DNA of 64,000 nucleotides from Crossaster papposus (GCA_037893245.1 JBAIAA010000412.1:2356001-2420000), one strand, 5' to 3'; shown: positions 11,883-23,800, numbered from the stretch's first letter. The notes: generated by a model not told the origin, from the letters alone. Numbers and translations: made by a program.

Positions 11883-12404
11883 ATGTGTACATGTTTTTGC
11901 TTCTGGACTGATACATTCCACATTGAAGGGGGAACTACAAGCAGGCTGATGCAAATGGTCAATGAAATCTGGAGTGAAAAAAAGCAGGTCATTTTAAAGT
12001 TGGAGTGCGTTCAGAGGGGTGGGTGTGTACACAGAGAACGGGATGGTGACAAAGTTGTGATTTTATTGTTGACTACAGAGTCATTGTCATTCAAACACAA
12101 GTTACAACTTGAAACTGAAGATGACCATCTGATGATCAGGCAGCTTTTGCTTATTACTAGTCGTGGGCCACAGATCAAGAGAGTACTGGCCAGGTTCCAG
12201 AGCAGACTATCCAGGAAAGATTCTGGCACCACTGTTTATGCCATCACTTGTTCTTGTCACCCACACACACCAGCAGAGCTTGTGGCAAGGTTTCATTTAT
12301 ATAAACTAATACTGGCTGTCATCATCATTACAAGTTCTGTTGTCAGTGGAGGAGAAACATTGTGGAGCAGTTTCTTAGACTGGATAATTGGATATGTACC
12401 GTAA
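11883..12404 (+). CDS. Candidate coding segment, unknown product
   Basis: A 173-codon open frame in a repeat-free stretch just upstream of the first confirmed exon candidate. The middle (about 11950-12290) has mixed amino-acid composition with charged stretches such as KLQLETEDDHLMIRQ and KRVLARFQSRLSRKD, which looks more protein-like than the neighbouring ORFs. I recognise no domain. The best internal donor is GGCAAG followed by GTTTCA near 12287; I see no strong acceptor. It could be an upstream exon, an untranslated leader or chance. A 73-codon ORF also runs antisense through it. The segment at 12587-12799 (LSPVSDNDSDEAVDGSL, acidic) has the same status. Confidence 0.22.
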   Translation: MCTCFCFWTDTFHIEGGTTSRLMQMVNEIWSEKKQVILKLECVQRGGCVHRERDGDKVVILLLTTESLSFKHKLQLETEDDHLMIRQLLLITSRGPQIKRVLARFQSRLSRKDSGTTVYAITCSCHPHTPAELVARFHLYKLILAVIIITSSVVSGGETLWSSFLDWIIGYVP

Positions 12405-13054
12405 TACAGAGGGATGAATTCTTGTTATGGTTGTACTGGTAGATAATTCAATTTCATTACCTCTGCAAGTGGCAAGTTAGTGTGGTACAACTGTGTAGAC
12501 ATACTTCAAGATTCTCTCATTTTATAAGTTCAACTGTCGCGCCTGGCGTCTTCTCTTCAAGTTTAAGCTATTGAGTGGCTGTATAGATGTGTGCGGTCTG
12601 TTTTCATCTCGGAGTGCCTCGGTTCAAGAGCCTTTCTCCTGTATCTGACAATGACAGTGATGAAGCAGTAGATGGCAGCTTGATCATCTCGAGTGTTTCC
12701 ACGGGAGAAGATTACACCGAAGTCTGTGATAAAATTCTGTGGAACGAGGTCATCTCGGACGGGTTTAAAAAGAGCTGTTTGTTTAATGTACCAGTTTGAT
12801 TAGATTGGGACTCTAGTGTTGGATGACTAAAAGCTGCTAGAGCCAATATTGTTGGTTGGATTCTGCCTTGTACTGACAGATAAACAAAGGATTAGGACCA
12901 GCCTGGTTGATGTTGGCCAAATTCCTTCTTCCGAACTTCAAGATGAGAACAGGAATAACTCATTAACTTGTAAAGACCAGGATTCCCTCCTTCTGGCAAT
13001 TTTATTGTCCTAATCAAATTTAAGACGAAGACAAAAAGTACTCCAAAATCGCAA

Positions 13055-13306
13055 ATGTTGTTTATCGGCGAATTTCCAATGTTGGCCAAAGACAGCATCT
13101 TGGTCACGTCCAAGAAGCCGCCGAAGCGCTCCAAGTCTCTGGACCGGCGCTGGCCGCACCGCAACAAGACGCCCACGGTACGATTCGCCGACGTGAGCTG
13201 CGTTGAGATCTCCCAGCCAGCCCAACCCAGACGGATACACTCGTTCTCTGACTGGGAGAGTTGCACGGGTAAAAAGGAGTCAGTCGGTCCCCTGATAAGC
13301 CCACCG
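13055..13306 (+). CDS. Candidate first coding exon (form 1) of the ARHGAP20-like gene
   Basis: Starts at ATG 13055 (CGCAAATGT) and ends at a strong donor, CCACCG followed by GTGAGTAC at 13307. It is 252 nt, exactly 84 codons, so it leaves in phase 0 as exon 43488 requires. The frame stays open upstream to a TAA near 12970, with no earlier ATG, so an acceptor upstream cannot be excluded. The product is basic and serine/proline-rich (KPPKRSKSLDRRWPHRNK near residues 22-39) with no recognised domain. The last residues, LISPP, would join VQRVSQY of the next exon. The result resembles the 'L(L/I)KPVQR' start of DH conserved region 3, which supports the splice. Codon use (GC-rich third positions) resembles the PH exons and differs from the AT-rich surroundings. 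No promoter was recognised. Confidence 0.6.
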
Positions 13307-13542
13307 GTGAGTACAGAGTTTGTTGGTATCTGAGAAGGGATCTTGGGTTATAACCACCTTTCCCCCAACCCCCTATATTTCCTTGACCCTATAAATAACA
13401 CCCTAGCGAAAGGACTTCTCAGAATAGGAATGTACATACATGTACTGCTTGAAGTAACCACTAACAACCGAGAGGTTTTACGACCAACCAACCTCCCCTC
13501 CCCCCAGTACTGGTAACTTCGCACAATTTAACAGTTTCATAA

Positions 13543-13918
13543 TTAAACGTAGGATACACCATTTGCAGATATTGAAAATATTTACTACCAAATTGTTAAC
13601 AAATATCTTAATTATTTGAAAGTAAATAATGATTCTAGGCATCCAGCAAAAAGATTGCGCTAGATATCCTGTAATTGTTCCTGAAAATTGAATTAATAAA
13701 AACAAATGACGATCCCCGGACGGCAATTTCGAAAAAGAACAAGAACAACTGCCTGACGCCGGTTAAAAACGAACATCGTTTTTCTTGCTTTTTTGGCAGA
13801 CATATGATTGTAAAACTTTAAACATGTCAGTTAAACGATATTTACTATAAAATACAACCCCCCACATGCACCCATTATTGATAATTCAAGCAATTACAAA
13901 TAGTGTATTATTTCTACC
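13543..13918 (+). mobile_element. MITE-A copy, decayed right end
   Basis: Left end TTAA then a mutated terminus, CGTAGGATACACCATTTGC. The interior is typical (GATTCTAGGCATCCAGC, TGACGCCGGTT). The right end is corrupted, reading TAGTGTATTATTTCTACC. Confidence 0.9.
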
Positions 13919-14302
13919 TCACACTCAAATATCGCAAGGTTTTACCTTTTAGTACTGCTGATGCAGATTATTTAATCATACATACAGTACATGTATAGTA
14001 TGTCATGAAACCAAATAACGGCCAGAATTTTGTTTCAGCTGTTCAGCCTTGCCTCTCCATGATACACCAACACCAAAGTCTCTACCTGTCCCCACAGTCC
14101 TACAACCTTGGCTTTATCAAGCAGACCCCCTCCACCATGGCCTATAATTTGTGATGGGGTTAAGGTCTGTCAGTGCATTGCAGTAGGTCTGCTCCTTGCT
14201 CTACAGATATAATGAATGGCCTTGATTTAAGAGTTCACCAAGTTCATCATTGGGCACCATTCTTTTCAGGAACTTTGTGCCAAGGAGTTTATCAGTTTTA
14301 CT

Positions 14303-14690
14303 TTAAAGGTAGGATACACCATTTGCAGATATCGAAAAAATTTACTACTGAATTAATAAGAAATATCTTACTCATATGAAAGTAAATAATGATTCTAGGC
14401 ATCCAGCAAAATGATTGCGCTAAATATCCTGTAATTATTCTGAAAAATTAAATTTTATAAAGAAAAATTCGAGATCGTCGGACGGCGATCGTGAAAAAAC
14501 ACAAATAACATAAGAATAAACTGCTCGACGCCGGTTGAAAACAAACGCTGTTTTTTGTGCTTTTTTTTACATTCATGATTGTAAATCTTCGGACAGGTCA
14601 GTTAAACGATATTTACTATAAAATACAACCCCCCAAATCTACCCATTCATGATAATTCAAGCAATTACCAAAGGTGTATACTACCTTTAA
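14303..14690 (+). mobile_element. MITE-A copy, complete
   Basis: 388 bp with TTAA at both edges. Left end AGGTAGGATACACCATT; right end GGTGTATACTACCT before TTAA. The central hairpin reads GATCGTCGGACGGCGATC, with one mismatch between the arms. Confidence 0.95.
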
Positions 14691-15035
14691 ATGGAATCTG
14701 TTTGGTTCATTTTAGATTGAAAAACTTGTGCTCTTTTGAGTCGCGTATGCAAGACAGTTCTTTCAGTGCATGGTGACATGCCTTGGCAGAGTTCCCTTGG
14801 ATGAATGCGAAAATATTATCCCAAGAAATGGACAATCGGATAATTATAGATGACAGGAAATCCTGTTGGCGTAAATGGTGTTATGATTGTTGGTGAACCC
14901 TTATTGTATGTGTACTGTTGGTTTTAGCACAAGAAGGGGTTGGTGGGTGTCCATCTCCATGAAAGCCACACCCCAGTCTTTTCCGCTGGGATGCACTGAT
15001 AACGTCTTCAGGGTTTTATCCTTAGCTGAGACAGG
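14691..15035. other. No gene recognised
   Basis: Ordinary AT-rich sequence, presumably intronic. No repeat or exon signal seen. Confidence 0.4.
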
Positions 15036-15250
15036 AATCGGGTTGGTGCAGTGGCCTCGCCTTTCACTGCTAGTGGCTCGGGTTCGATCCCTACCCTGGT
15101 CTACGTGTGGATTGGGTTTTCAGTCTCTATTTGATTCCATAGGTTTTCTCCCAGAATATTTTACTTGAGTTTTTCCCCCTACTCCTAGCTCTAAAACTGT
15201 AGTTTTTTCGCATTGCCTACATCTGAGAGGTTTCTCCCGGCTTGCGAGCT
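15036..15250 (+). mobile_element. tRNA-derived SINE
   Basis: Pol III box A-like TGGTGCAGTGG at 15044-15054 and box B GGTTCGATCC at 15081-15090, 27 bp apart, as in tRNA-derived SINE heads. A roughly 150-bp tRNA-unrelated body follows (TAGGTTTTCTCCCAG, GAGAGGTTTCTCCCGG). No cloverleaf folds convincingly, so I do not call a functional tRNA. Confidence 0.65.
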
Positions 15251-15872
15251 ACAGTGCCTTTGAGGAATCCTTGGTTTCATTACCAGAAAGATTTAATAAT
15301 GTATTATTTACATACATGTAAGCTTCCCAATGGCCAGAGGCCATTGTGCTGAGGGCAGAAAAAAGTTTGCTGAACCAAAACAGGTTACCAGCCATAAAGT
15401 CATGTAATGTGTATTGACAGTGACTGGTTCCCTGCAAATGTTTGTTTAGTGTAAACATGTTCTGCAAAACTGCTTAGCTATCTCTTTGCAGAGTGGATAC
15501 CCGCTGTTTTGGAGAAACAGATGTGAATGTACCGTAACTTTGAAGCCTTTAGTGGAAAGTTGTGTTTGTTTTCTGTTTGGATGGGTGTGTAAACACATCC
15601 TTTAATTGCTATTTTCAGAGAACCATGGTTTACTGAAATTGATGTAGAAAATTTTAAACTTAAGTCCGTTTTATATGTGTCCACAATTACCCGTAGAAAA
15701 TAGCACTACCTTGATAGTTTAATACGTTCGTCTCCAGAAATAAAGTTGTTATTCAATCTCTCAGCTTACCAAGATGTGCTGGTAGTCATAACATAGATTC
15801 CCTGAAATGATAAGTAACTATAGATTTACATTTTGAAATTATTGTTCCACGCACGAAACCAAACCGAGATCA
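15251..15872. other. No gene recognised
   Basis: AT-rich, with short ORFs on the - strand only and no splice context. Nothing to report. Confidence 0.4.
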
Positions 15873-16245
15873 GCTGTCATTATAATGACTCATGAAGACG
15901 AATGTGATCACAATGCGATGTGCATGCATCAGCGCGCGCACGTAAACAATGCAAAGAGCGCATGCGCGGTGTCTTGTGTAGCAAGAAATCGCAGTAGGGG
16001 GCCGGATGTACGTTTTCCTTAGACGCTTTTACCGACTCGCGCTGTTCGCACTGGACTTATCGTCTAGGGAAAAGTTACCTGGGAAGTTTTTCCGGGCAGC
16101 AGTTGGCCGGTAAAAGTAACCACTGGACTCGGGAAAAGTAACCGAGAGGAAAACGTCCTAGGCTGTCCGCACTGGACTTAAAATGGGAAAAGTACCCATC
16201 GTCTCGGTAAGTTTTATAAAAAAAAGTCCAGTACGAACAGGGCTC
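15873..16245 (-). mobile_element. MITE-C copy, truncated at its left edge
   Basis: Reverse-oriented relative to 34706-35236. Shared landmarks: ATTATAATGACTCATGAAG, GCATGCATCAGCGCGCGCAC, GCGCATGCGCGGTGTCTTG, CTGTTCGCACTGGACTTATC, and the end AGTCCAGTACGAACAGGGCT. Internal repeats of the 'CACTGGACTT' and 'GGAAAAGTAACC' words make it partly self-similar. The other end of the element is missing here. Confidence 0.85.
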
Positions 16246-16599
16246 AAGTCACTGACTGACTGAGGGATCAAAATAATTGAATAATAATAATCACATTTTG
16301 GGGAATTTCCCAACTCGGCCACTATTGAAAATTACCAGTAAGTTGACATTAAGCGCATAATCATACCGAGATGTAATCCCCTTTGAAATTAATAATCAAC
16401 AGTCCTGTGACACAAATAAACATTCAGAGAGAAATTGATTTCCATGTTTACTTAGACACCTCTAGTTTTATTAGCTTGATTTTTTTTATGACAGTCACAT
16501 GCTATTTTACACCATCATAATGACATCATTGGTACTCTTCAGATTGTTCTAAAAAAAACTTGCATTTGTAGCACGCGTGCAATTTCTCAAGTACATGTA
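16246..16599. other. No gene recognised
   Basis: AT-rich intron-like DNA with no recognised feature. Confidence 0.4.
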
Positions 16600-16806
16600 C
16601 ATGTACATACACGTTTGTTTATGGTGTAAATTGAGGAGTTTCCTTCGTTCCTCTCGAAAATTTCCTTTGTTTGTACTCTAACTTTTTCCGACGGCTCTCA
16701 TTGGTTTTGTACACGAATCTCAATCGAGGTCGTCCTCGATTCTAACCCTAATGTCGCCAGGTACCGGTATGTGTCCTCCATTTACACCATAAACAAACGC
16801 ATGTAG
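16600..16806. mobile_element. Small inverted-repeat element (about 200 bp)
   Basis: Arms CGTTTGTTTATGGTGTAAAT (16612-16631) and ATTTACACCATAAACAAACG (16780-16799) are perfect 20-bp inverted repeats, with further pairing inside (GGAG/CTCC). The interior holds the small palindrome-like CAATCGAGGTCGTCCTCGATT. This is a MITE-like structure; no second copy was seen in the window, so the family is unproven. Confidence 0.7.
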
Positions 16807-17319
16807 AACTGGCAATGACAGTGTGTAGTATGTTGAACCCTGATGATCAAGTAAAAATTTGATTGCGTTGGGCCACTGTCACTGTCACAATTGCACAGAG
16901 GGCAGGGGGTGGCGGTGACCCATGGTGACCCATGCAGTGTTGGGGCGGGGTGCCTTGGCGGGAAGAACCTTATGAAAATATATTTTCTTGTTCAGGAGGC
17001 CTTCTCGATCTATTAGGACCCAAATCGTGTTTGTCATCTCCTTGGTAAATATAGTTGGGCTTTTTTTGGCATCAAACTGTGATATGACTTACTCTGGAGT
17101 TCAAGTGTGTTTTTATAGATTTGACGTTGGGTAAAAAAAAGAAGACATTAGTCGTTGAGAAAGGGCATACAATATTAATGAGTACACAGAGTATATCGAG
17201 TTTAGTTCAGCGTAAATCAGTTACAAACTCATCAAATCACACTGCCTTTTTTCCCCCACATTTTAGCATTTCTGGCTATACCATGTGTCCTTTAATTCCT
17301 TGTAGTCCTCCAAATTGCT
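16807..17319. other. No gene recognised
   Basis: Contains a short GGTGACCCAT repeat near 16915-16935. No exon signal. Confidence 0.4.
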
Positions 17320-17682
17320 TTAAAGGTAGGATACACCATTGGTAAATGCTTGAATTCTCATGAATGGGTAGATGTTGGGGGTTGTACATGTATTTTATAA
17401 TAAATATCGTTTAACGGACCTTTTCGAGGTTTCATAATCATGGATGCTGAGAAAAGCAGGAAAAACACCATTTGTTTTCAACCGGCGTTGAGCAGTTATT
17501 CTAGTGTGTTTTTGCGATCGCAATTTTTTTTTTTCAGACTAATTACAGGATATCTACATGTATAGCGCAATCATTTTGTTGGATGCCTAGAATCATTATT
17601 TACTTTCAGATGAGTAAGATATTTCTTAATAATTCGGTAGTAAATATTTTCGACATCTGCAAATGGTGTATCCTACCTTTAA
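17320..17682 (-). mobile_element. MITE-A copy, complete, with two TACATGTA gains
   Basis: TTAA at both edges (17320-17323, 17679-17682). Compared with other copies, TTGTATTTTATA has become TTGTACATGTATTTTATA (17385-17392), an exact 6-nt gain. ATCTAGCGC has become ATCTACATGTATAGCGC (17555-17562). Confidence 0.95.
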
Positions 17683-17855
17683 CTATGTAGTTTCATTATT
17701 TCTGGGAAAGGTTTGGATAATTTACAGATAGATACATCTACATGTACAGTATACTGTTACAAATCTAACATTTCAACAGTTAGTTTCTTTATGCATCTGA
17801 GAAGTTAATCTTCATTACAAGTAGCTCTTGTGTCCATGTGTGACATTTTTTGGTT

Positions 17856-17940
17856 TATCAATCTATTGATTATATAATCAAATAGTAGGATAATTTAATA
17901 AATTATTCTACTATTTTATTATTTGACCAATAGATTGATA
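17856..17940. repeat. AT-rich 85-bp palindrome
   Basis: Outer arms TATCAATCTATTG and CAATAGATTGATA, inner arms ATAGTAGGATAATTTA and its near-complement, meeting at about 17898. It can form a long cruciform. No flanking duplication was identified. Confidence 0.8.
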
Positions 17941-18080
17941 ATTACAGAAATAACGGTCCTCGGCAATTTCTGTTTTCATTTCAGTTTTTCACATTAAAAA
18001 AATATCTAGGACCTAGTTCAACCAAAGTTCAGCTTCTGCCTGAACTGAAGTTTCCTGGTCATCTCTGTTGTTAGAGCATG

Positions 18081-18413
18081 GTTATACCCCAGTCACAATT
18101 GGCTTGCGATGGGTTTGCGATTAGTTTGCGGCGGATTTCTAGGCATTTTCGGCCGGGGCCCCACGGGACTCCTTGCGGCTGCCGAATCATTTTTTGGCAT
18201 CGGGCGGGCATCGAGTTACTTTTAACTCGGACTTAAAACCTGGTGCGGCGTTTCGCATCGCAAACTGACCCGTCATGGCAGCGTACGGGGCACTTTTAAT
18301 TGTGACTGTGACCGCCATATCGCACGATCTTTCGCCGACCTCTACACGCCGGTCGATGCCTATAAATCGCACACGCCGCCCGGGCTCCGCTTTAATTGTG
18401 ACTGGGGTATTAG
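18081..18413. mobile_element. GC-rich Harbinger-like MITE
   Basis: Perfect 17-bp inverted termini, ATACCCCAGTCACAATT (18084-18100) and AATTGTGACTGGGGTAT (18394-18410). If the element proper starts at TACCCC, a TTA lies directly outside each end, matching the 3-bp TWA duplications of PIF/Harbinger elements. The interior is strikingly GC-rich for this window. No coding capacity. The superfamily is inferred from the target-site length only. Confidence 0.75.
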
Positions 18414-19296
18414 CGCTACCTCCATGGTTAGAGCAGAGCAGGGACTGTACATGTACATTCTATACTTTCCATTCAATCCAATATAAACATTTTAGGGTAT
18501 TATCATCCCTGCAGGCTTTTATGTGTCATAGCAGGACTGATTTGTGTGGGTAAACTCTCTGGAAGAGTTTAAGGAGATATCATTGATGGGAACAGCTGAG
18601 AGCGGTCATGTTTTCCTGGGAAGGAATTCTGTGGTTCCTCTAAGACTTCTGTCTTAATACAAGACACTCCTTGTTCCATCTTGAGAAAAACAGACCATAA
18701 AAAACAAATATCTGATTCAGCTTTAAAATATCTCCTAGATTGGTCATCCGATGAAAGGTTTCTTTGGTAGTTTTGACTTTCTGTTTTGTGAATGCTGTGG
18801 TCCGACGCTAATCGTTTAAACTGATGGTTTTTTAAAGTAGTCCTTATTTTTGGTTCGGAGTTATTTTAGATGACTCAAAGGAAATACTGAATAGTTAGAA
18901 TGAAATAGCAGCTGCTTGGAGGAATTTTAAAAAAAATGTTGAGAAAGTAATATTGGTAATAATGTTGCAGAAGAATTAAAAAAGATAGGAAAAGTTGTTA
19001 CAAACTGCCTTTGCACTAAAAAATGCAAATGCACTATGATTTCAGGTATATCCATTACATTTCAACGCATATTTTCCCACAACTGTGGAGGTTTAATAGG
19101 GTTACCTTAATTTAAGGGTGGGACAAAAATACACATTGAAATTGATGGACTCGGCACTTATGGTTAATGTGACCTTGTGTGGAACTGTACTAGGGGCAAA
19201 ATTTGCCGGGGATTAAAATTGATCTACTTTGTTGAGTTGACTTCTAAATTTTATTTTTCAGTAAATTTGTAACCTTAGAATTAACTTCTTTTGTTT
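18414..19296. other. No gene recognised
   Basis: Presumed intron. AT-rich, no repeat family recognised. Confidence 0.4.
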
Positions 19297-19620
19297 TTAA
19301 AGATAGGATACACTTCTAGTAATTGCTTGAATTATCAGGAATGGGTTGATTTTATAAAGGGGTTGCATTTTATAGTACATGTAAATAGTAAAAAGCAAGC
19401 AAAAATGGCTTTAGTTTTCAACTGGCGTCGGGCAGTTGTTCGTGTTGTTCTTGTTTTTTTCCGCGATCGCTGTTTTTTTTCCAAAACAATTACAGAATAT
19501 CTAAGGTAATAATTTTGCGGGATGCCTAGAATCATTGTTCACTTTCAATTAAGTGAGATATTTCTTGAAAATTCGGTAGTAAATAATTTCGATATCTGCA
19601 AATGGTGTATCCTGCCTAAA
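19297..19620 (-). mobile_element. MITE-A copy, shortened
   Basis: Left TTAA at 19297-19300, right end decayed (GGTGTATCCTGCCTAAA). TATAGTAAATA has become TATAGTACATGTAAATA at 19376-19383, an exact CATGTA gain. Confidence 0.9.
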
Positions 19621-19949
19621 TGAAAATGACCTTTCAAAGTTCAAATAGATTTTTCAAGGTGACGCTTATTATTAATTTGGTTTCCTTCTCTATGATTTGA
19701 CTTATTGACAACCAACTTGCTTATAATCAAACTGTGATTGGATGCAAGTCTTCTTAATCACCCCCTCCCTCTCAATCTTGTCTACATTTCAAGGACCACC
19801 CAAAGCTAAGGTCCAGCTCCTTCCAGATATTTAGTGCCATACTGGTGGGCATGCTGGGCCAGCAGTAATTGCAGGGCAATAACAATTCCATCATGGCCCA
19901 GTGATGTGCCTAATCTAGTGTGAAGGATGTCACAGTTTGATTGCTTTGT
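19621..19949. other. No gene recognised
   Basis: No feature seen. Confidence 0.4.
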
Positions 19950-20317
19950 GTAAAGGTAGGATACACCATTTGCAGATATTGACACTTTTTACTACCGAAT
20001 TATTAAGAAATATCTTACTTGTTTGAAAGTAAAAAAATGAATCGAGGCTTCCGGCAAAATGATTGCGCTAGATATCCTGTAATTGTTTCTAAAAATTTGA
20101 TTAACGCGAACAAAAAAGGAACAATAGGAACCACTGCCTGACGCCGGTTGAAAACGAATGCTGTTTTTCTTGCTTTTTTCTAGGCATTCGTTATTGTGAA
20201 ACTTTGGACAGGTACATGTAAGTTAAACAATATTTATTATAGAATACAACCCCCCAAATCCACCTATTCCTGATAAATTAAGCAATTACATGTACCAATG
20301 GTGTATCTTACCTTTAA
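19950..20317 (+). mobile_element. MITE-A copy with two TACATGTA gains
   Basis: Left end TAAAGGTAGGATACACC, right TTAA at 20314-20317. CAATTACCAATGG has become CAATTACATGTACCAATGG (20287-20294), an exact 6-nt gain. A second TACATGTA lies at about 20213, where other copies read GGTCAGTT. The central GC hairpin is lost. Confidence 0.93.
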
Positions 20318-20406
20318 ATGCAGGAGGTCTGTTACAATAATCCCATTGAATGGGCAGGATTCATCCTAACTTGCAATAAGCCTAAGAAGTAAAGGCGTCA
20401 CACTTT

Positions 20407-20441
20407 GTTTAACCATGGAGGAATAAGAAGGAATGGTTTAA
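20407..20441. repeat. Short hairpin with ACCATGGAGGAATAAG core
   Basis: Reads TTTAACCATGGAGGAATAAG then AAGGAATGGTTTAA. The same ACCATGGAGGAATAAGAAGG word occurs in the hairpin at 56987-57027, and a close relative at 28278-28327. Confidence 0.6.
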
Positions 20442-20887
20442 CTGTGCACTTTCTATAACTTATAGTCTGTGCCTACATTGTCTGGCGTCCCGACTCCACT
20501 CCTATAGAAAAGTTCATATGTATGTAAACCAAGTCATGACGTCAAATGTTACATCACAGGTCTATAGATCATCATATTTATTTCCACTTAATCAAAAACA
20601 AATGATTTACAGACGGTATAAATAAACGTATACGATTAAGCGGTGGGCTTCTCCAAAAAGCAAGCTTGTCAAGTGGAAAGGCCCTTGATGTGTAGAAAGA
20701 AAGTAATTATGTCATGATAAATAGAATTATACGGGTTCCATTTTAACTACACAGAAATAAACTTATGTTGCACATAAAATGACAAGGACCAACACAAACA
20801 GGACATAACAAATACAATTGTACAATATAACCTACACAGGGGATCGTACAATGAATCTACATGTATCGCAGCTAATTATAATAAATG

Positions 20888-23800
20888 TTAAGAACGATAT
20901 TTTTCCAAAAGCAGAAGTTTAAGTTTTTTCTTAAATAAAAGACGACTACGAATACTTCTTAGAGTTTGACTTAATGAATTCCAATATGTTGTACCCTGAT
21001 AAATGACAAATTTCTTTGCAAGAGCAGTACGTATAAAAGGAACATGGAAATCTTTAAACTGTCTGGTATGATATTGATGAATAACTGCATTAGTCACAAA
21101 CATTCGTTCAAATGAATTAGGTAATTTATGAGCTACAAGCTGATGCATAAATATTCCTAGCTGGAGTGAATACATATCATTAATTTTAAGAGTATTGTGA
21201 TTAAAAAACAATGGATTAGAATGAGCTCTAAATTCCACACGGTCAATAACACGCAATGCCCTTTTCTGCAAAACCAAAATTCTATTAGAAAGACAAGAGC
21301 TTGTGTTGCCCCAGGCCAGAATACCGTAGGAGATATAAGGCAAAATTAACGCATTATAAATATTATACAAAATATGAGAGGGAAAAAAATATTTCAATTT
21401 GTTAATAATACCAATATTTCTTGAAATTAATTTACATAGATAATTTACATGACATTTCCATGATAATTGTTCATCAATAAAAAGACCAAGAAATTTAGTA
21501 CAGTTGGTTTGATTAACAGGATAATTATCGTACAAAATATCAGTAGGAATTGAACTGGCTGTATTGCTAAACAACATAAAACAGGTTTTATCAATGTTGA
21601 GGGATAATTTGTTGGCTTTAATCCATTTAGAAACACCAATGAGTTCTGTATTAATGACGTTAACCAGTGTACCCAAATTGTTATGCGAGTAAAATAAATT
21701 CGAGTCATCTGCAAATAAAATAAATGACAAGGTACTAGAAGATTTCTCAAAATCGTTAATATATATTGAAAAAAGAAGTGGTCCCAAAATGGATCCCTGA
21801 GGAACTCCACAAACCAACTCTTTAGGTGAAGACTGGTTATCATTAAAAAGTACAAATTGTTTACGATTAGTGAGATAATTTCTGAACCACTCCAAGGCAA
21901 CCCCTCTAATTCCATAAAAGGAAAGTTTAGCCAAAAGTATATCATGATCTATTGTATCGAATGCCTTGGAAAGGTCCAGAAAAATTCCCAAAGTATGAGA
22001 AGACTGTTCATGACCAGTAATAATAGTATTTATCAATTGTAAAATAGCATGAGATGTTGAATGGTTCTCCCTAAACCCATACTGCGAATCAGATAAAATA
22101 TTATGTTTGGTTAAAAACCGAGACGTGCGAACGTAAATAATACGTTCAAGAATTTTAGAAAAGGTTGTCAGAATGGAAATAGGTCTATAATTATTAACTA
22201 AATGGGAATCACCTTTTTTAAAAACGGGAACAACTTTAGCAATTTTCATGGAATCGGGAACAATACCTGTACTTAATGACAAATTCATAATGAAAGCAAG
22301 AGGCTTGGAAATGGCAAGAAAAACAGCTTTGATAACAGTACTAGTAATCGTATCATGACCAGAACTTTGCTTATTAGTTAAATTAAAAACAATAGTATAT
22401 AGTTCATGTTCGGTTACTGGATCAAAGAAAATAGAAGAGGGATTGGGATTATATAGGTAATCATGGTAATTCGAATCACAAGGAGGGATTTGATTGGCAA
22501 GTTTGGAACCAATATTAACAAAGTAGTCATTATAATGCTCTGCAATTAAAAGGGGATCATTCGTACACAGGTCATTAATCTTAATACTCGGAACTTCAGA
22601 TGACGAGCTATTTTTCAAAACTGAGTTAATTATTTTCCAAGTGTTTTTAATGTTGTTTTTTTCTTTATCAAATTGCCGAGTAAAATAATTTTCTTTAGCA
22701 GAACGCAGTATAGTTGTGAGTGAGTTTTTATATCGGGTGTACTTTAAACGATTAAGATTACTAGGACAAGAAAGATATTTACGATAAAGTCTATTTTTAT
22801 AATTGATAGATTTCAGCAAAGCTGGCGAAATCCATTTCGACCGAGGTTGGGTTTTTCTATTGGAATGATTAGTCCTAATAAGAGGGATATGTTTTTCATA
22901 CAAATTAATAAAAATATTCATAAATTTATTAAAGGAAACATTAGGATTATCAGTATTGAAAACCACAGACCAGTCACAGGAATCCAGGGCAGATTTAAGC
23001 CTATGAAGGTTTGCATCAGTAGTTTTACGAAAACTACCAGGACAATAAGATTGAGTTTTTGCCTTAAAAGAAAAAAATGTGAAAACTGGAAAATGATCCG
23101 AAATATCAGAAACTAAAATACCAGAATTGGGAGAGGGGAGAATATTACAAAAAATATTATCAATAAGGGTTGCCGAGGTTGGAGTAACTCTTGTGGGTTT
23201 ATCAATAAGTGGTAAAAATGAATGGGCAAACATAGAGTCCATGAATTCCTGAGTCTGGCTGTGGTCATCAACATTAAGCAAATTAATATTAAAATCTCCA
23301 GAGATAAGACAGTACTTATTTTCTACTGAAATACGATCTTGTATAACCTGTAAGGTCAAAATAAAGTCGTTAAATGAGGTTGATGGTGGTCTGTATATAA
23401 CTCCGGCAATAATATTTTTGTTATTAGGATTCTCAACTTCAATAAAAATTGATTCAAGAGAGTTGGATGAACAAGATAAGTCACGTCTGACTGAATAACG
23501 AAGATCAGAGGAAATATAGAATGCAACCCCACCCCCCACTCTGTCCGTTCTGTTAACGGTCTCAAGCTGGTACCCAGGAATGGAATAAATATTAAACGGC
23601 ACGTCACAATTTTTTAGCCACGTTTCCGAGAGACCTATAACAGAAAATTCAGAATGGAGAGAATGTAAATAATTTAACATTCGATCAAAATTTTTAGGGA
23701 GACTTCTAATATTCATATGAAGAAAAGAACAATTTGAATGATTGTTAAAATCAAAAGTCGTGTTTAAGTTTACTTCATTAAAATAACCACATGAAATATT

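Noticed and set aside
14035-14150. Possible exon after TTTTGTTTCAG at 14039
   Set aside because: One frame is open for about 38 codons (proline-rich) but ends in a stop with no donor.
21445-21945. 166-codon - strand ORF inside the LINE
   Set aside because: It is a different frame of the intact reverse transcriptase gene.
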